Positions 1 through 7,296 of a stretch of 25,321 bases of DNA are shown here, in pieces. The DNA is from an uncultured Clostridia bacterium (GTDB lineage: Bacteria > Bacillota > Clostridia > Lachnospirales > Bianqueaceae): NCBI GenBank assembly GCA_937892735.1, contig CALBGL010000073.1, positions 1-25,321 on the forward strand, written 5' to 3'. Positions within the stretch are counted from its first letter, which is position 1, and the number at the start of each line of letters is the position of its first letter. Both the position numbers and the translations under genes were made by a program. A model generated the notes under the pieces. That model was not told the DNA's origin. It worked only from the letters and a program-made list of their open reading frames with translations, and made no database searches.

Positions 1-160
1 CAATTTCTAGGGGAGAGTAATGAGAAAACCCCCGGATTTCACATTAGTCCAGGGTATGATGTAACAATTTCTAGGGGAGAGTAATGAGAAAACCCCCGGA
101 TTTCACATTAGTCCGGAGTGCGATGTAACAAATAAAGCTCTAGAGTAATGTGAAGCTCCT
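1..160. repeat. 64-bp tandem repeats, two good copies plus a decayed third
   Basis: Copies at 1-64 and 65-128 differ at only four positions, all near 51-57 of the unit. A third copy starts in register at 129: it keeps AGAGTAATG at unit positions 14-22 and the following GAA but is otherwise diverged, and it fades near 160. The first copy touches the window edge, so more copies may lie to the left. Each unit has a run of G's and a run of C's around AGAGTAATGAGAAAA, and a short GGA/TCC hairpin in its second half. Every frame has stops, so it is not coding. Function unknown. Confidence 0.85.
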
Positions 161-166
161 TGGGAT

Positions 167-208
167 GGATCCATTTGTTTTTAGTACAAATGGATCCTTT
201 TTCATTTT
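167..208 (+). terminator. Rho-independent terminator of an upstream gene
   Basis: A perfect 12-bp stem, GGATCCATTTGT (167-178) with ACAAATGGATCC (186-197), has a 7-base loop and is followed by TTTTTCATTTT. The T-tract places termination on the plus strand, so it would close a transcript entering from the left of the window. Confidence 0.85.
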
Positions 209-233
209 AACCTCAAAGCTCTCCGAAAGGATC

Positions 234-263
234 TTTACAGGGGAAAGTAGTTTGTGATACAAT
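234..263 (+). promoter_or_regulatory. Possible promoter ahead of the duplicated leader element
   Basis: TTTACA (234-239) and TACAAT (258-263) are separated by 18 bases. Transcription would start near 270, at the beginning of the first duplicated element, giving a structured leader of about 220 bases before the glycosyltransferase gene. A second TACAAT at 443-448 has no good -35 partner. It forms a 6-bp inverted repeat with ATTGTA at 459-464. Confidence 0.45.
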
Positions 264-269
264 AGGCGT

Positions 270-436
270 GGCATGACAGCAACCTATATCGAAAGCGACA
301 GAGCCACGCCGTGAGTTTGCCGCCACAGGGCGACAAACTCCGAAAGGTACCTGGGCTGGCAGCAATGGCATGACAGCAACCTATCACGCCGTGAGTTTGC
401 CGCCATAGGGCGACAAACTCCGAAGGGTACTTGGGC
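270..436 (+). repeat. Duplicated hairpin-forming element in the glycosyltransferase leader
   Basis: Two direct copies lie at 270-356 and 367-436. They share GGCATGACAGCAACCTAT, then CACGCC, then a hairpin core, then CCGAARGGTACYTGGGC. The first copy has 17 extra bases (288-304). The hairpin (313-340 and 393-420) pairs GAGTTTG with CAAACTC and CGCC with GGCG. Its loop differs (ACAG versus ATAG), while the stem is unchanged. Only the first copy can also form the perfect 8-bp pairing GGCGTGGC (265-272) with GCCACGCC (303-310). It could be a leader RNA, a regulator-binding array or an intergenic repeat family. I matched it to no known riboswitch. Confidence 0.65.
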
Positions 437-489
437 CTGTGGTACAATCAAGACAGAAATTGTAAGAAGAACGCAATAGGAGGATCAAT

Positions 490-1668
490 ATGAAGGTATT
501 AATCACGACGGACTGGTATCGGCCAGTGATCAATGGAGTAGTGACCTCGGTTCTGAATCTGGAACGGGAGCTGCGTTCACGAGGACACGAGGTGCGGGTG
601 TTGACCGTCAGTCGTACCCATAGTTCCTGGAAGGAGGATAATACCTGGTACTATCTGGCTTCCTATCCATTGGATAAACTATATCCGAAGGCTCGGGCAA
701 CGCTGCAGTTTCATCATACTTTTATTCAGGAGCTCATCGATTGGAAGCCGGATGTGATTCATTCGCAGTGCGAATTGAACAGCTTCATTTTTGCGAAGAA
801 GATCGCGAATAAGACGAAGGCGCCGCTGGTGCATACTTATCATACCGTTTACGAGGAGTATACGCATTATTTTTCGTTGAATGAACGAATCGGTAAGCAG
901 GCGGTGCGGTCTTTCTCGCGCTGGACCCTGAATAAGACCCAGGCGGTCATTGTGCCGACCGAGAAGGTTCGCAACATTTTGCTGCGATATGGCATCCGGA
1001 AGAAGATCAGCGTAATTCCTACGGGGATTTCCCTGGATCGCTTTGAGATCCACTTTACGCAGGAGGATCGGGACAAGCTGCGGGAGAAAGTAGGAATTCC
1101 GAAGGGACATCAGGTCATGGTGACACTGGGTCGTGTGGCGCAGGAGAAAAATATACAGGAGCTGATCGAATACGTGCATCGTTTGAAGCGCCCTCGGTTC
1201 ACCTATGTGATTGTAGGAGATGGTCCTTATCGCCATGAACTGCAGAAACTGGTGTATCGATTGGGAGAAGAGAAACGGATTCTCTTTACAGGGATGGTAC
1301 TGCCGGAACAGACGCCCTATTATTATCGATTAGGAGATATCTTCGGCAGTGCCTCCAGCAGCGAGGCGCAGGGATTGACCTATGTGGAGGCGCTGGCCTG
1401 CGGATTACCGTCGATCTGCCGTAAGGACCCCAGTTTGGATGATGTGATTGTTCATGGGTATGATGGGTTTCAGTATTCAAATTATCAGGAATTTGGAGAG
1501 GCAATTCACCGTATGTTGGATAATCCGGAACGGTGCCAGGAAATGAAAGAAAATGCGCTGAGGGTAGCGGATAAGTATTCTGCTAAACTATTTGCCAAGA
1601 GGGTAGAAGGCGTGTATAAGGCAGTGATTCGTAAGGCGGAGAAAAAGAACAGGAGGAAGTCAGGATGA
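490..1668 (+). CDS. Glycosyltransferase family 4
   Basis: A 392-residue GT-B fold glycosyltransferase that would transfer a sugar from a nucleotide-sugar donor in the cytoplasm or at the inner membrane face. The N-terminal acceptor half begins with the DWYRPVINGV pattern and has an HTYHTVYEEYTHY segment, both typical of enzymes that glucosylate diacylglycerol. The C-terminal donor half has GRVAQEKN near residue 215 and the GT4 retaining signature E-x7-E within SEAQGLTYVEALACG near residue 300. AGGAGGA at 478-484 sits 5 bases before the ATG. The stop overlaps the next start by 4 bases, so it is coupled to the aldo/keto reductase. A diacylglycerol acceptor is likely from the N-terminal pattern, but another lipid or polysaccharide acceptor is possible. 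Confidence 0.9.
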   Translation: MKVLITTDWYRPVINGVVTSVLNLERELRSRGHEVRVLTVSRTHSSWKEDNTWYYLASYPLDKLYPKARATLQFHHTFIQELIDWKPDVIHSQCELNSFIFAKKIANKTKAPLVHTYHTVYEEYTHYFSLNERIGKQAVRSFSRWTLNKTQAVIVPTEKVRNILLRYGIRKKISVIPTGISLDRFEIHFTQEDRDKLREKVGIPKGHQVMVTLGRVAQEKNIQELIEYVHRLKRPRFTYVIVGDGPYRHELQKLVYRLGEEKRILFTGMVLPEQTPYYYRLGDIFGSASSSEAQGLTYVEALACGLPSICRKDPSLDDVIVHGYDGFQYSNYQEFGEAIHRMLDNPERCQEMKENALRVADKYSAKLFAKRVEGVYKAVIRKAEKKNRRKSG

Positions 1669-2645
1669 AGCAGTTTGCGTGGCAAGGCAGGCAGGTATCG
1701 AAAATCGCGCTGGGTTCCACGAATTTCGGAGAACCCATGAGTATCAGCGAGTCTTGGCGAGTCATGGATTATGCCAGAGAGCAGGGAATCAATTTTTTTG
1801 ATACAGCCAGAATCTATGGATATTGGTATCAGGATGGCGGCAGAAATGGTTACTGTGAAAAGGTAATAGGCGATTATATGAGAAGCCGAGGCTGTCGGAA
1901 TGAGATTTACCTAGTGACGAAAGGTGCCCACCCGCCTTTTGAGGATCGCAGTGCCTCCCGTCTTACGCCAGAGTGTCTGCGAGAGGATTTGGAAGGTTCT
2001 CTGCGGGATCTGGGGACGGATCATATTGATCTGTATTTTCTGCATCGGGATCATCCCAATATGGATCTTCCCGCGGTCATGGAAACGTTGCATGATTTTA
2101 TAAAAGAGGGAAAAGTGCTTTCTTTGGGTGCTTCTAATTGGCATTACGATCGGATCGTGGAGGCGAACGCATATGCAAAGAAGCATGATCTTACGCCTTT
2201 TTGTGCGAGTCAGGTAGAGTGGAGCATGGCCAAGCTGGCGGATGGAACCGCGGGAGATAAGACGCAGGTGGTTCTTACGCCGGAGGAGTACGAAGCGTAC
2301 GGGAAGAGCGGGCTGCTGCTCATGGCTTATACTTCTCAGGCGCATGGATTATTCAGTAAGGCGCAGGCCGCGGGAGGATATGAGGCGTTGGCGGCGGTTG
2401 GCAAGCTGGGAAAATATAAAGATCCGGCGAATGCGCATCGCGTCGAAGCGGCGCTTACCCTGTGCAAGCGGTACGGTATTTCGCCGGCCGCGTTGGCTGT
2501 ATCTTATATCACCAGCCAGACATTTCCGGCGGTACCGATCCTGGGGTGTTCCCGGAAAGAGCAGATGGAGGATTCTCTGTCAGCGGTTGATTTTGTGCTT
2601 TCGCCGGAGGATTACGCATTGTTATTGCAGGAGGATGGGATCTGA
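1665..2645 (+). CDS. Aldo/keto reductase
   Basis: A 326-residue TIM-barrel oxidoreductase expected to use NADPH to reduce a carbonyl or sugar substrate. The complete catalytic tetrad is visible: Asp46 and Tyr51 in FDTARIYG, Lys86 in LVTKG, and His127 in YFLHRD. The C-terminal cofactor segment VPILGCSRKEQMEDSL, near residue 300, fits the family. It starts inside the last codons of the glycosyltransferase (ATGA overlap), and its TGA shares one base with the next ATG, so the three genes are translationally coupled. The paired heparinase-like gene suggests a sugar-derived substrate, but nothing in the sequence fixes it. Confidence 0.9.
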   Translation: MKQFAWQGRQVSKIALGSTNFGEPMSISESWRVMDYAREQGINFFDTARIYGYWYQDGGRNGYCEKVIGDYMRSRGCRNEIYLVTKGAHPPFEDRSASRLTPECLREDLEGSLRDLGTDHIDLYFLHRDHPNMDLPAVMETLHDFIKEGKVLSLGASNWHYDRIVEANAYAKKHDLTPFCASQVEWSMAKLADGTAGDKTQVVLTPEEYEAYGKSGLLLMAYTSQAHGLFSKAQAAGGYEALAAVGKLGKYKDPANAHRVEAALTLCKRYGISPAALAVSYITSQTFPAVPILGCSRKEQMEDSLSAVDFVLSPEDYALLLQEDGI

Positions 2646-4387
2646 TGAAAACTATCACGGCGCAGGAGATTCAAACATGGGAACCTTTAAAAGATCCGGC
2701 GGACCCTGGGAAGGTGTTGGAAAATCCGCTTCTGAAAGAGCGAATTGAGGAAATCATCACGTATCAGGGGGATCGTACCGAGCCCTGTCAGATACCCACG
2801 CTTTATTTTCATGAATTTGCAGAGTTTGAAAAAAGCGGAAATCGGCTGATCTATGAGGAGCCATATTTTTTTAAGAGAAGCCTCCTAGTGACGAGAGGGT
2901 TGGTGGCTTGGCTGTATCAAAATGAGAAGGAAAGCGATGTAACCTCGCTGACTGACGTCATGTGGAGCATTTGCGATGAGTATACATGGGCGCTGCCAGC
3001 GCATGTTCATGGAGGACTAGAAACAGATCGTTATACCGTGGATTTGTTCGCGGCCGAAACGGCTTGTTGTCTTGCGGAGCTTCTTCACTATATACCGAAA
3101 CTTCCAGAATTAGTGAGGGAAAGGGTGCGCGTCGAGATTTTTCGCAGGGTTCTGACACCGTTTCTGACACAGAAGGAAAAGTTTCCGTTTGAGAATATGG
3201 AGAACAACTGGTGCGCCGTATGCGGTGGATCCGTGGGAATCGCCGCTTTATATCTGCTGGAAGATCCGAAACAGCTGGAGATCGTGCTGAACCGTGTGGG
3301 AGAGAGTATGGATCGTTTTCTGAACAGCTTCAGTGCCGACGGCGCATGCTTAGAGGGCCTGTCCTATTGGACGTATGGGATGAGTTTCTTTGTGTCTTAT
3401 TGTGAACTTCTGTATAGAAGGAGCGGCGGACAAGTGGAACTCATGGCTTCTGAGCGGGTGCATCAGATTGCCCGTTTTCAGCAGCAGTGTTATTTTTCCG
3501 GCGGCAGGACCATCAGCTTTTCCGATGGTTCGACGCGGGATCATTTCTATCTGGGGCTTACCTCGTATCTGCGTCGATATTATGGAGATATTGTGATACC
3601 GCCAAAGGCCTGTATGGCTTCCTATACCGATGATTCGTGCTATCGCTGGGTTACATTGTTCCGGGATCTGATCTGGAGCGATTCGAGGATAGAGGACTGG
3701 ACGCAGGATGCATTGAGCGTTTTTTCGGATGCGCAGTGGTGGATTCTGCGGGATGGGGACAAAGGAATCGCGGCGAAGGGCGGTCATAACGGAGAATCTC
3801 ATAACCATAACGATATTGGCTCTTTTCTGATCTATCGCGGGGAAGAAGAGTTGCTAGCAGATCTGGGGGCAGGAGAGTATACGAAGCAGTATTTCCGTGA
3901 GGAGACGCGTTATCAGATTTTCTGCAACGGTTCCCAGGGGCATAGTGTGCCGGAGATTCAGGGACAGAGACAGGCGGCTGGAGCAGGGTATCGAGCGGAG
4001 AATGTACAGATGGGGGAGAAGAGCTTCAGTCTGGAAATGGCGGGAGCCTATCCGGCAGGCATGGTGAAGAGCCTGCATAGGACGCTTGACTATGAATCGT
4101 CCGGACATCTGATCCTGACGGACACATTTGTGTTTGGCGAGGATTCTAAAAGCGTAATAGAACGTTTTGTGAGCCGAAAGCCAATTCGGCAAGGAGATAA
4201 GAAAGGAGAGATTTGGATAGGAGACATGCGGGTGTGTTGTTCAGAAGGCCTTTCTGGGATGGAGGCAAAGACCGTTTGCCAGAAAGACCATAAGGGAGAA
4301 GATGAGATGGTCTATGTGGCAGAATTTCTGTTCCATCCGCAGCAGAAGGATACGGCATATGCCTATCGGTTTGATTTTTATTTTTGA
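2645..4387 (+). CDS. Heparinase II/III-like protein (probable polysaccharide lyase)
   Basis: A 580-residue protein with the two-part layout of heparinase II/III and alginate lyases. An alpha-helical toroid covers roughly residues 1-350, with ENNW (186-189) and YWTYG (241-245) as likely active-site elements. A C-terminal beta-sandwich begins near 370 with KGGHNGESHNHNDIGSF, where His386 and His388 are likely catalytic or metal-binding, followed by EYTKQYF and the NGSQGHSVP segment. These families cleave uronic-acid polymers by beta-elimination. There is no signal peptide, so it would act on imported oligosaccharides. It is the last gene of the operon with the aldo/keto reductase. The substrate cannot be read from the sequence. 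Confidence 0.8.
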   Translation: MKTITAQEIQTWEPLKDPADPGKVLENPLLKERIEEIITYQGDRTEPCQIPTLYFHEFAEFEKSGNRLIYEEPYFFKRSLLVTRGLVAWLYQNEKESDVTSLTDVMWSICDEYTWALPAHVHGGLETDRYTVDLFAAETACCLAELLHYIPKLPELVRERVRVEIFRRVLTPFLTQKEKFPFENMENNWCAVCGGSVGIAALYLLEDPKQLEIVLNRVGESMDRFLNSFSADGACLEGLSYWTYGMSFFVSYCELLYRRSGGQVELMASERVHQIARFQQQCYFSGGRTISFSDGSTRDHFYLGLTSYLRRYYGDIVIPPKACMASYTDDSCYRWVTLFRDLIWSDSRIEDWTQDALSVFSDAQWWILRDGDKGIAAKGGHNGESHNHNDIGSFLIYRGEEELLADLGAGEYTKQYFREETRYQIFCNGSQGHSVPEIQGQRQAAGAGYRAENVQMGEKSFSLEMAGAYPAGMVKSLHRTLDYESSGHLILTDTFVFGEDSKSVIERFVSRKPIRQGDKKGEIWIGDMRVCCSEGLSGMEAKTVCQKDHKGEDEMVYVAEFLFHPQQKDTAYAYRFDFYF

Positions 4388-4388
4388 C

Positions 4389-4418
4389 TTCACGTTTCCG
4401 TACAAGCCGGCATATAAT
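4389..4418 (+). promoter_or_regulatory. Possible promoter of the lysozyme gene
   Basis: A consensus -10 TATAAT lies at 4413-4418, with a weak -35 TTCACG at 4389-4394 (18-base spacer), immediately after the heparinase-like stop codon. Confidence 0.5.
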
Positions 4419-4447
4419 AGAGCAGATCCGATCAAGGAGAGAAGAAT

Positions 4448-5380
4448 ATGCTAAGTGGCATTGATGTCAGCAGATACCAAGGACAGATCAACTGGAATCT
4501 GGTGAAGACAGATTTTGTCATCATCCGGGCAGGTTATGGCAAGAATACGTTGGATTCCCAGTTTATCCGCAATATTACGGAGTGCAACCGATTGAATATT
4601 CCTTGCGGCGTATACTGGTTTTCCTACGCGCTGAGTGAACAGGATGCGGTAAACGAGGCGAGAAGGTGCCTGGAGGCAGTACGTCCGTATCGTCTGGAGT
4701 ATCCCGTCTGTTTTGATTTTGAGTACGATTCTGTGCGGTATGCCCAGCAGAATGGGATTACGATCACCCGACGCATGGCTACGGACTTTGTAAAAGCATT
4801 TTGCGATACGGTCGAGAAGGAGAAGTATTATGCGATGTATTACGCCAATGAGGATTATCTCAGGAATATGTTCTATCCGGAGGAACTGAGGGCGTATGAC
4901 CTTTGGTACGCCAGATATCGTCCGGGGACAGAGCCTGGAAGAGAGGGCGTGGGAATCTGGCAGCATACGGAACAGGGGTCGGTTGTTGGAATTAATGGCA
5001 ATGTGGATCTCAACTACGCCTTTAAAGATTATCCCAAGATCATTCGGGCGGCGGGACTTAATCATCTGATGGATCGTCAGGCGGATACGGCCGTGAAGGA
5101 GTTCCAGGAGCTGGTATATCCCAAACCGGATGGTGTGTGGAACAATTTGACAGCGCAGCTGGCAGGAGAAAATGTGATTCGTCAGGGAAGCAGGGGTGAT
5201 CTGGTGAAACTGGCGCAGGAACGATTGATTTACTATGGATTTCCACTGAACGTATCAGGAGTGGACGGTATCTTTGGCGCGGAGACGGATCGCCAGATCC
5301 GGGCGTTCCAGACAGATAGGGGACTGACGAGGGATGGCGTAGTGGGCGCCGCGACCTGGAAAGCGTTATTAGGTGCGTGA
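4448..5380 (+). CDS. GH25 lysozyme with C-terminal peptidoglycan-binding domain
   Basis: A 310-residue muramidase predicted to cut the N-acetylmuramyl-beta-1,4-N-acetylglucosamine bond. The GH25 barrel fills about residues 1-190. It has GIDVSRYQG at the start (Asp6) and the catalytic FDFEYD segment (Asp90, Glu92), and ends with GIWQHT and VDLNYAF. A peptidoglycan-binding type 1 repeat fills about 230-308 (GSRGDLVKLAQERL, VDGIFGAETDRQIRAFQ, GVVGAATWKALL). There is no signal peptide or membrane anchor, so release would need lysis or another route, as with phage-type endolysins. No phage genes are nearby. AAGGAGAG precedes the ATG, and a hairpin follows the stop. Confidence 0.92.
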   Translation: MLSGIDVSRYQGQINWNLVKTDFVIIRAGYGKNTLDSQFIRNITECNRLNIPCGVYWFSYALSEQDAVNEARRCLEAVRPYRLEYPVCFDFEYDSVRYAQQNGITITRRMATDFVKAFCDTVEKEKYYAMYYANEDYLRNMFYPEELRAYDLWYARYRPGTEPGREGVGIWQHTEQGSVVGINGNVDLNYAFKDYPKIIRAAGLNHLMDRQADTAVKEFQELVYPKPDGVWNNLTAQLAGENVIRQGSRGDLVKLAQERLIYYGFPLNVSGVDGIFGAETDRQIRAFQTDRGLTRDGVVGAATWKALLGA

Positions 5381-5407
5381 GAAGAGGGGCGGAAACGCCC
5401 CTTCTTG
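5381..5407 (+). terminator. GC-rich hairpin after the lysozyme gene
   Basis: AGGGGCG pairs with CGCCCCT around a GAAA loop, with only TTCTT following. The T-tract is weak, so it may only attenuate transcription. It lies between the lysozyme stop and the ribosome binding site of the GrpB fusion gene. Confidence 0.55.
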
Positions 5408-5439
5408 CGCATTCAAAATGCACGGGAGGAGACAGACAT

Positions 5440-6303
5440 ATGATTGGATTGAAACGAGGCACCGTACAGCTGTACGATCATGATCCGGCGTGGGAAGAGG
5501 AAGCGCGGCGGACTATTTTACAACTTCGGAATATTCTGGGAGGTATCATCACAGATATTCAGCATGTCGGCAGTACATCGATACGTTCCATAAAAGCTAA
5601 GCCGATTATCGACATCATGTTGGCCGCAGACCGTTTCGAAGATATTCTAGCCTTTGAAGAACCGCTCCGGGAGGCAGGGTTTTACTATCGCCCTGGAAAT
5701 CTGCCGCATCAGCTTTTATTCGCATGTGGCAACTATTATGATGGTTCAGGGGATTTGCAGACGCATTTTATCCACGTTGTATTGACAAATAGCGCCGATC
5801 ATATCAATTACATCTACTTTCGGGATTATATGAATGGTACCCCGTCTGCCGCTAAAGAGTATGAGAGACTCAAGATCGCGCTGGCGCAGAAAGCGTCCGC
5901 AGAGGATGGGAGAAAGATGTATCTGGCGGGAAAGCATGATTTTATCGTCCGCATGCTGGCAAAAGCATTGGCGCATTCTTATCTCGGAAAAACGGTAGAG
6001 ATCAGGATAGACCGGCCGCTGGGCAGTACGCATCCATCGCATCCCGATTTGGTGTATCCTATCAATTATGGTTATATTCCCGGAGTAATCAGTGGTGATG
6101 GGGAAGAACTGGATGTATACCTTCTTGGAGTAGAAGAGCCAGTGAATACCTACCTGGCGACAATCATCGCGATGATACACCGCCACAACGATACCGAGGA
6201 TAAGCTGGTTGCGGCTCCCATGGGAAAACACTTCACGAAGGAGGAGATTGCACAGGCCGTAGCGTTTCAGGAACAATATTACGAAAGCGAGGTCGAGATA
6301 TGA
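5440..6303 (+). CDS. GrpB (UPF0157) domain fused to a pyrophosphatase-like domain
   Basis: A 287-residue two-domain protein. I chose the ATG at 5440 because CACGGGAGGAG lies just before it, and the in-frame start at 5377 would read through the hairpin. Residues 1-178 match the GrpB/UPF0157 family, a nucleotidyltransferase-fold group, with HVGSTSI and KPIIDIM at 42-60. Residues 180-287 resemble family I inorganic pyrophosphatase: IDRP, YPINYGYIPG (206-215), DGEELDV (220-226) and EDKLVAAP (253-260). This domain is about 110 residues, against about 175 for full enzymes. The classical DGDxxDV signature has Glu in place of its second Asp, and the C-terminal part is missing. Whether it hydrolyses pyrophosphate is unclear. 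Confidence 0.85.
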   Translation: MIGLKRGTVQLYDHDPAWEEEARRTILQLRNILGGIITDIQHVGSTSIRSIKAKPIIDIMLAADRFEDILAFEEPLREAGFYYRPGNLPHQLLFACGNYYDGSGDLQTHFIHVVLTNSADHINYIYFRDYMNGTPSAAKEYERLKIALAQKASAEDGRKMYLAGKHDFIVRMLAKALAHSYLGKTVEIRIDRPLGSTHPSHPDLVYPINYGYIPGVISGDGEELDVYLLGVEEPVNTYLATIIAMIHRHNDTEDKLVAAPMGKHFTKEEIAQAVAFQEQYYESEVEI

Positions 6304-6515
6304 TCCGAAAAAATATGTATAAAATCTTATATCTTTTTTCTATCATGCTAGGAATCGCTTTCGTCATTCGCTGCGGTAATGATTTTATAAATTACGACGT
6401 GGCGAATTCTGCGCCTTTTTATGTGTTTGTAGCGGTGGACGCATTGGAATTTATCCTCCCCAGCCTTCTTGTATTCATCGCCGCCAGGATTCTGAAGAAG
6501 AAACAGAGGGCTTGA
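6300..6515 (+). CDS. Small two-helix membrane protein
   Basis: A 71-residue protein with two hydrophobic segments at about residues 8-24 and 42-62 and a basic C-terminus (LKKKQRA), which suggests cytoplasmic ends. Its ATG overlaps the stop of the GrpB fusion in an ATGA, so translational coupling is likely and supports it as a real gene. I do not recognise the family. The TetR promoter begins at its stop codon. Confidence 0.65.
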   Translation: MIRKNMYKILYLFSIMLGIAFVIRCGNDFINYDVANSAPFYVFVAVDALEFILPSLLVFIAARILKKKQRA

Positions 6516-6540
6516 CAGTAGGTGATCCATCGTGTATAAT
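6512..6540 (+). promoter_or_regulatory. Promoter of the TetR gene
   Basis: A perfect sigma-A-type promoter: TTGACA at 6512-6517, a 17-base spacer, and TATAAT at 6535-6540. It overlaps the end of the preceding small gene. The predicted operator follows at 6543. Confidence 0.92.
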
Positions 6541-6542
6541 GA

Positions 6543-6563
6543 ATACATACTAAAAGAATGTAT
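6543..6563 (+). promoter_or_regulatory. Predicted TetR operator, copy 1
   Basis: The palindrome ATACAT-N9-ATGTAT has 8 of 9 symmetric positions paired. It covers the expected transcription start just after the -10 box, where a bound repressor would block initiation. A related palindrome lies before the MFS gene. Confidence 0.65.
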
Positions 6564-6578
6564 GGAAGGAAGAAGGAG

Positions 6579-7223
6579 ATGGCACGCAATAAATACCCGG
6601 AAATCACGGTAGAACGCATTCTGAACGCGGCACAACGCCTGTTTCTGGAGAAGGGGTATGAGAACACCACGATTCAGGATATCGTGGATGCACTGGGGGA
6701 TCTGACCAAGGGCGCTATCTATCATCATTTCAAGTCCAAAGAAGAGATTCTGGATGCCGTAAGCGACAAGATGTTTTTCGAGAATAATCCGTTTGATGCG
6801 GTGATGGATCGAAAGGATCTCAACGGATTGCAGAAGCTGCAGGAAGCGATTCGGCGGAATCAATCCGATGAGAACCGAGTGAGTCTTACGATTCAGAGTA
6901 TGCCGATTACGCAGAATCCGAGGATTCTGGTGGACATGATTGAATCGAATCGAAGCGTGCTGACACCTTATTATCAGAAGCTGTTGGAAGAGGGCAATCA
7001 GGATGGCTCTATTCATACAGAGTATGCGAAAGAGATTGCGGAACTGCTCCCGTTGATGACGAGCCTGTGGCTTTTACCTTCGGTGTTTCCGGGGACCGTA
7101 GACGAGATGCGGCGTAAGTTTCGTTTCTTGGGGGAAATGCTGGAGAAGATGGGAGTTCCCCTGGTGGATGACAGTATCGCGGCCCTGGTAGATGAGTTTT
7201 TTGATAGAATAACAGACGAGTAA
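6579..7223 (+). CDS. TetR family transcriptional regulator
   Basis: A 214-residue regulator. I chose the ATG at 6579 (GGAAGG 8-9 bases upstream) over the in-frame ATG at 6558, which lies inside the operator and has no ribosome binding site. The N-terminal helix-turn-helix spans about residues 10-55: ILNAAQRLFLEKGYENTTIQDIV followed by TKGAIYHHFKSKEEIL, the usual TetR recognition helix. The rest is a helical ligand-binding domain with no signature that names a ligand. It has its own promoter, an operator over that promoter and a terminator at its stop. The following transporter gene has a similar palindrome, so it is probably an autorepressor that also controls efflux. Confidence 0.93.
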   Translation: MARNKYPEITVERILNAAQRLFLEKGYENTTIQDIVDALGDLTKGAIYHHFKSKEEILDAVSDKMFFENNPFDAVMDRKDLNGLQKLQEAIRRNQSDENRVSLTIQSMPITQNPRILVDMIESNRSVLTPYYQKLLEEGNQDGSIHTEYAKEIAELLPLMTSLWLLPSVFPGTVDEMRRKFRFLGEMLEKMGVPLVDDSIAALVDEFFDRITDE

Positions 7224-7250
7224 AATTGCCGATATGGCAGTTTTATTTTT
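7222..7250 (+). terminator. Terminator of the TetR gene
   Basis: AAAATTGCC pairs with GGCAGTTTT (9 bp including one G-T) around GATAT, followed by ATTTTT. It starts inside the stop codon, so the TetR and MFS genes probably form separate transcripts. Confidence 0.8.
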
Positions 7251-7255
7251 CACTT

Positions 7256-7276
7256 ATACATTCATTCGGTAGGTAT
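7256..7276 (+). promoter_or_regulatory. Predicted TetR operator, copy 2
   Basis: ATACAT-N9-AGGTAT matches copy 1 in the left half-site, the 9-base spacing and five of six right half-site bases, and shares the inner C and G of the palindrome. A weak -10 (TATCTA, 7274-7279) overlaps its right end. No good -35 is visible. Confidence 0.55.
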
Positions 7277-7296
7277 CTAAATGAAGGAGGAGACGC

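Noticed and set aside
1..128. Tandem 64-bp repeats as a CRISPR array
   Set aside because: The copies are directly adjacent with no unique spacers, the unit is too long, and no cas gene is visible.
4448..5380. Lysozyme gene as evidence of a prophage
   Set aside because: No holin, integrase, terminase or structural gene is nearby; the gene sits between unrelated housekeeping-type genes.
5377..5439. Longer N-terminus for the GrpB fusion protein
   Set aside because: It would overlap the lysozyme stop and read through a GC-rich hairpin, while the ATG at 5440 has a strong ribosome binding site and begins the conserved domain.
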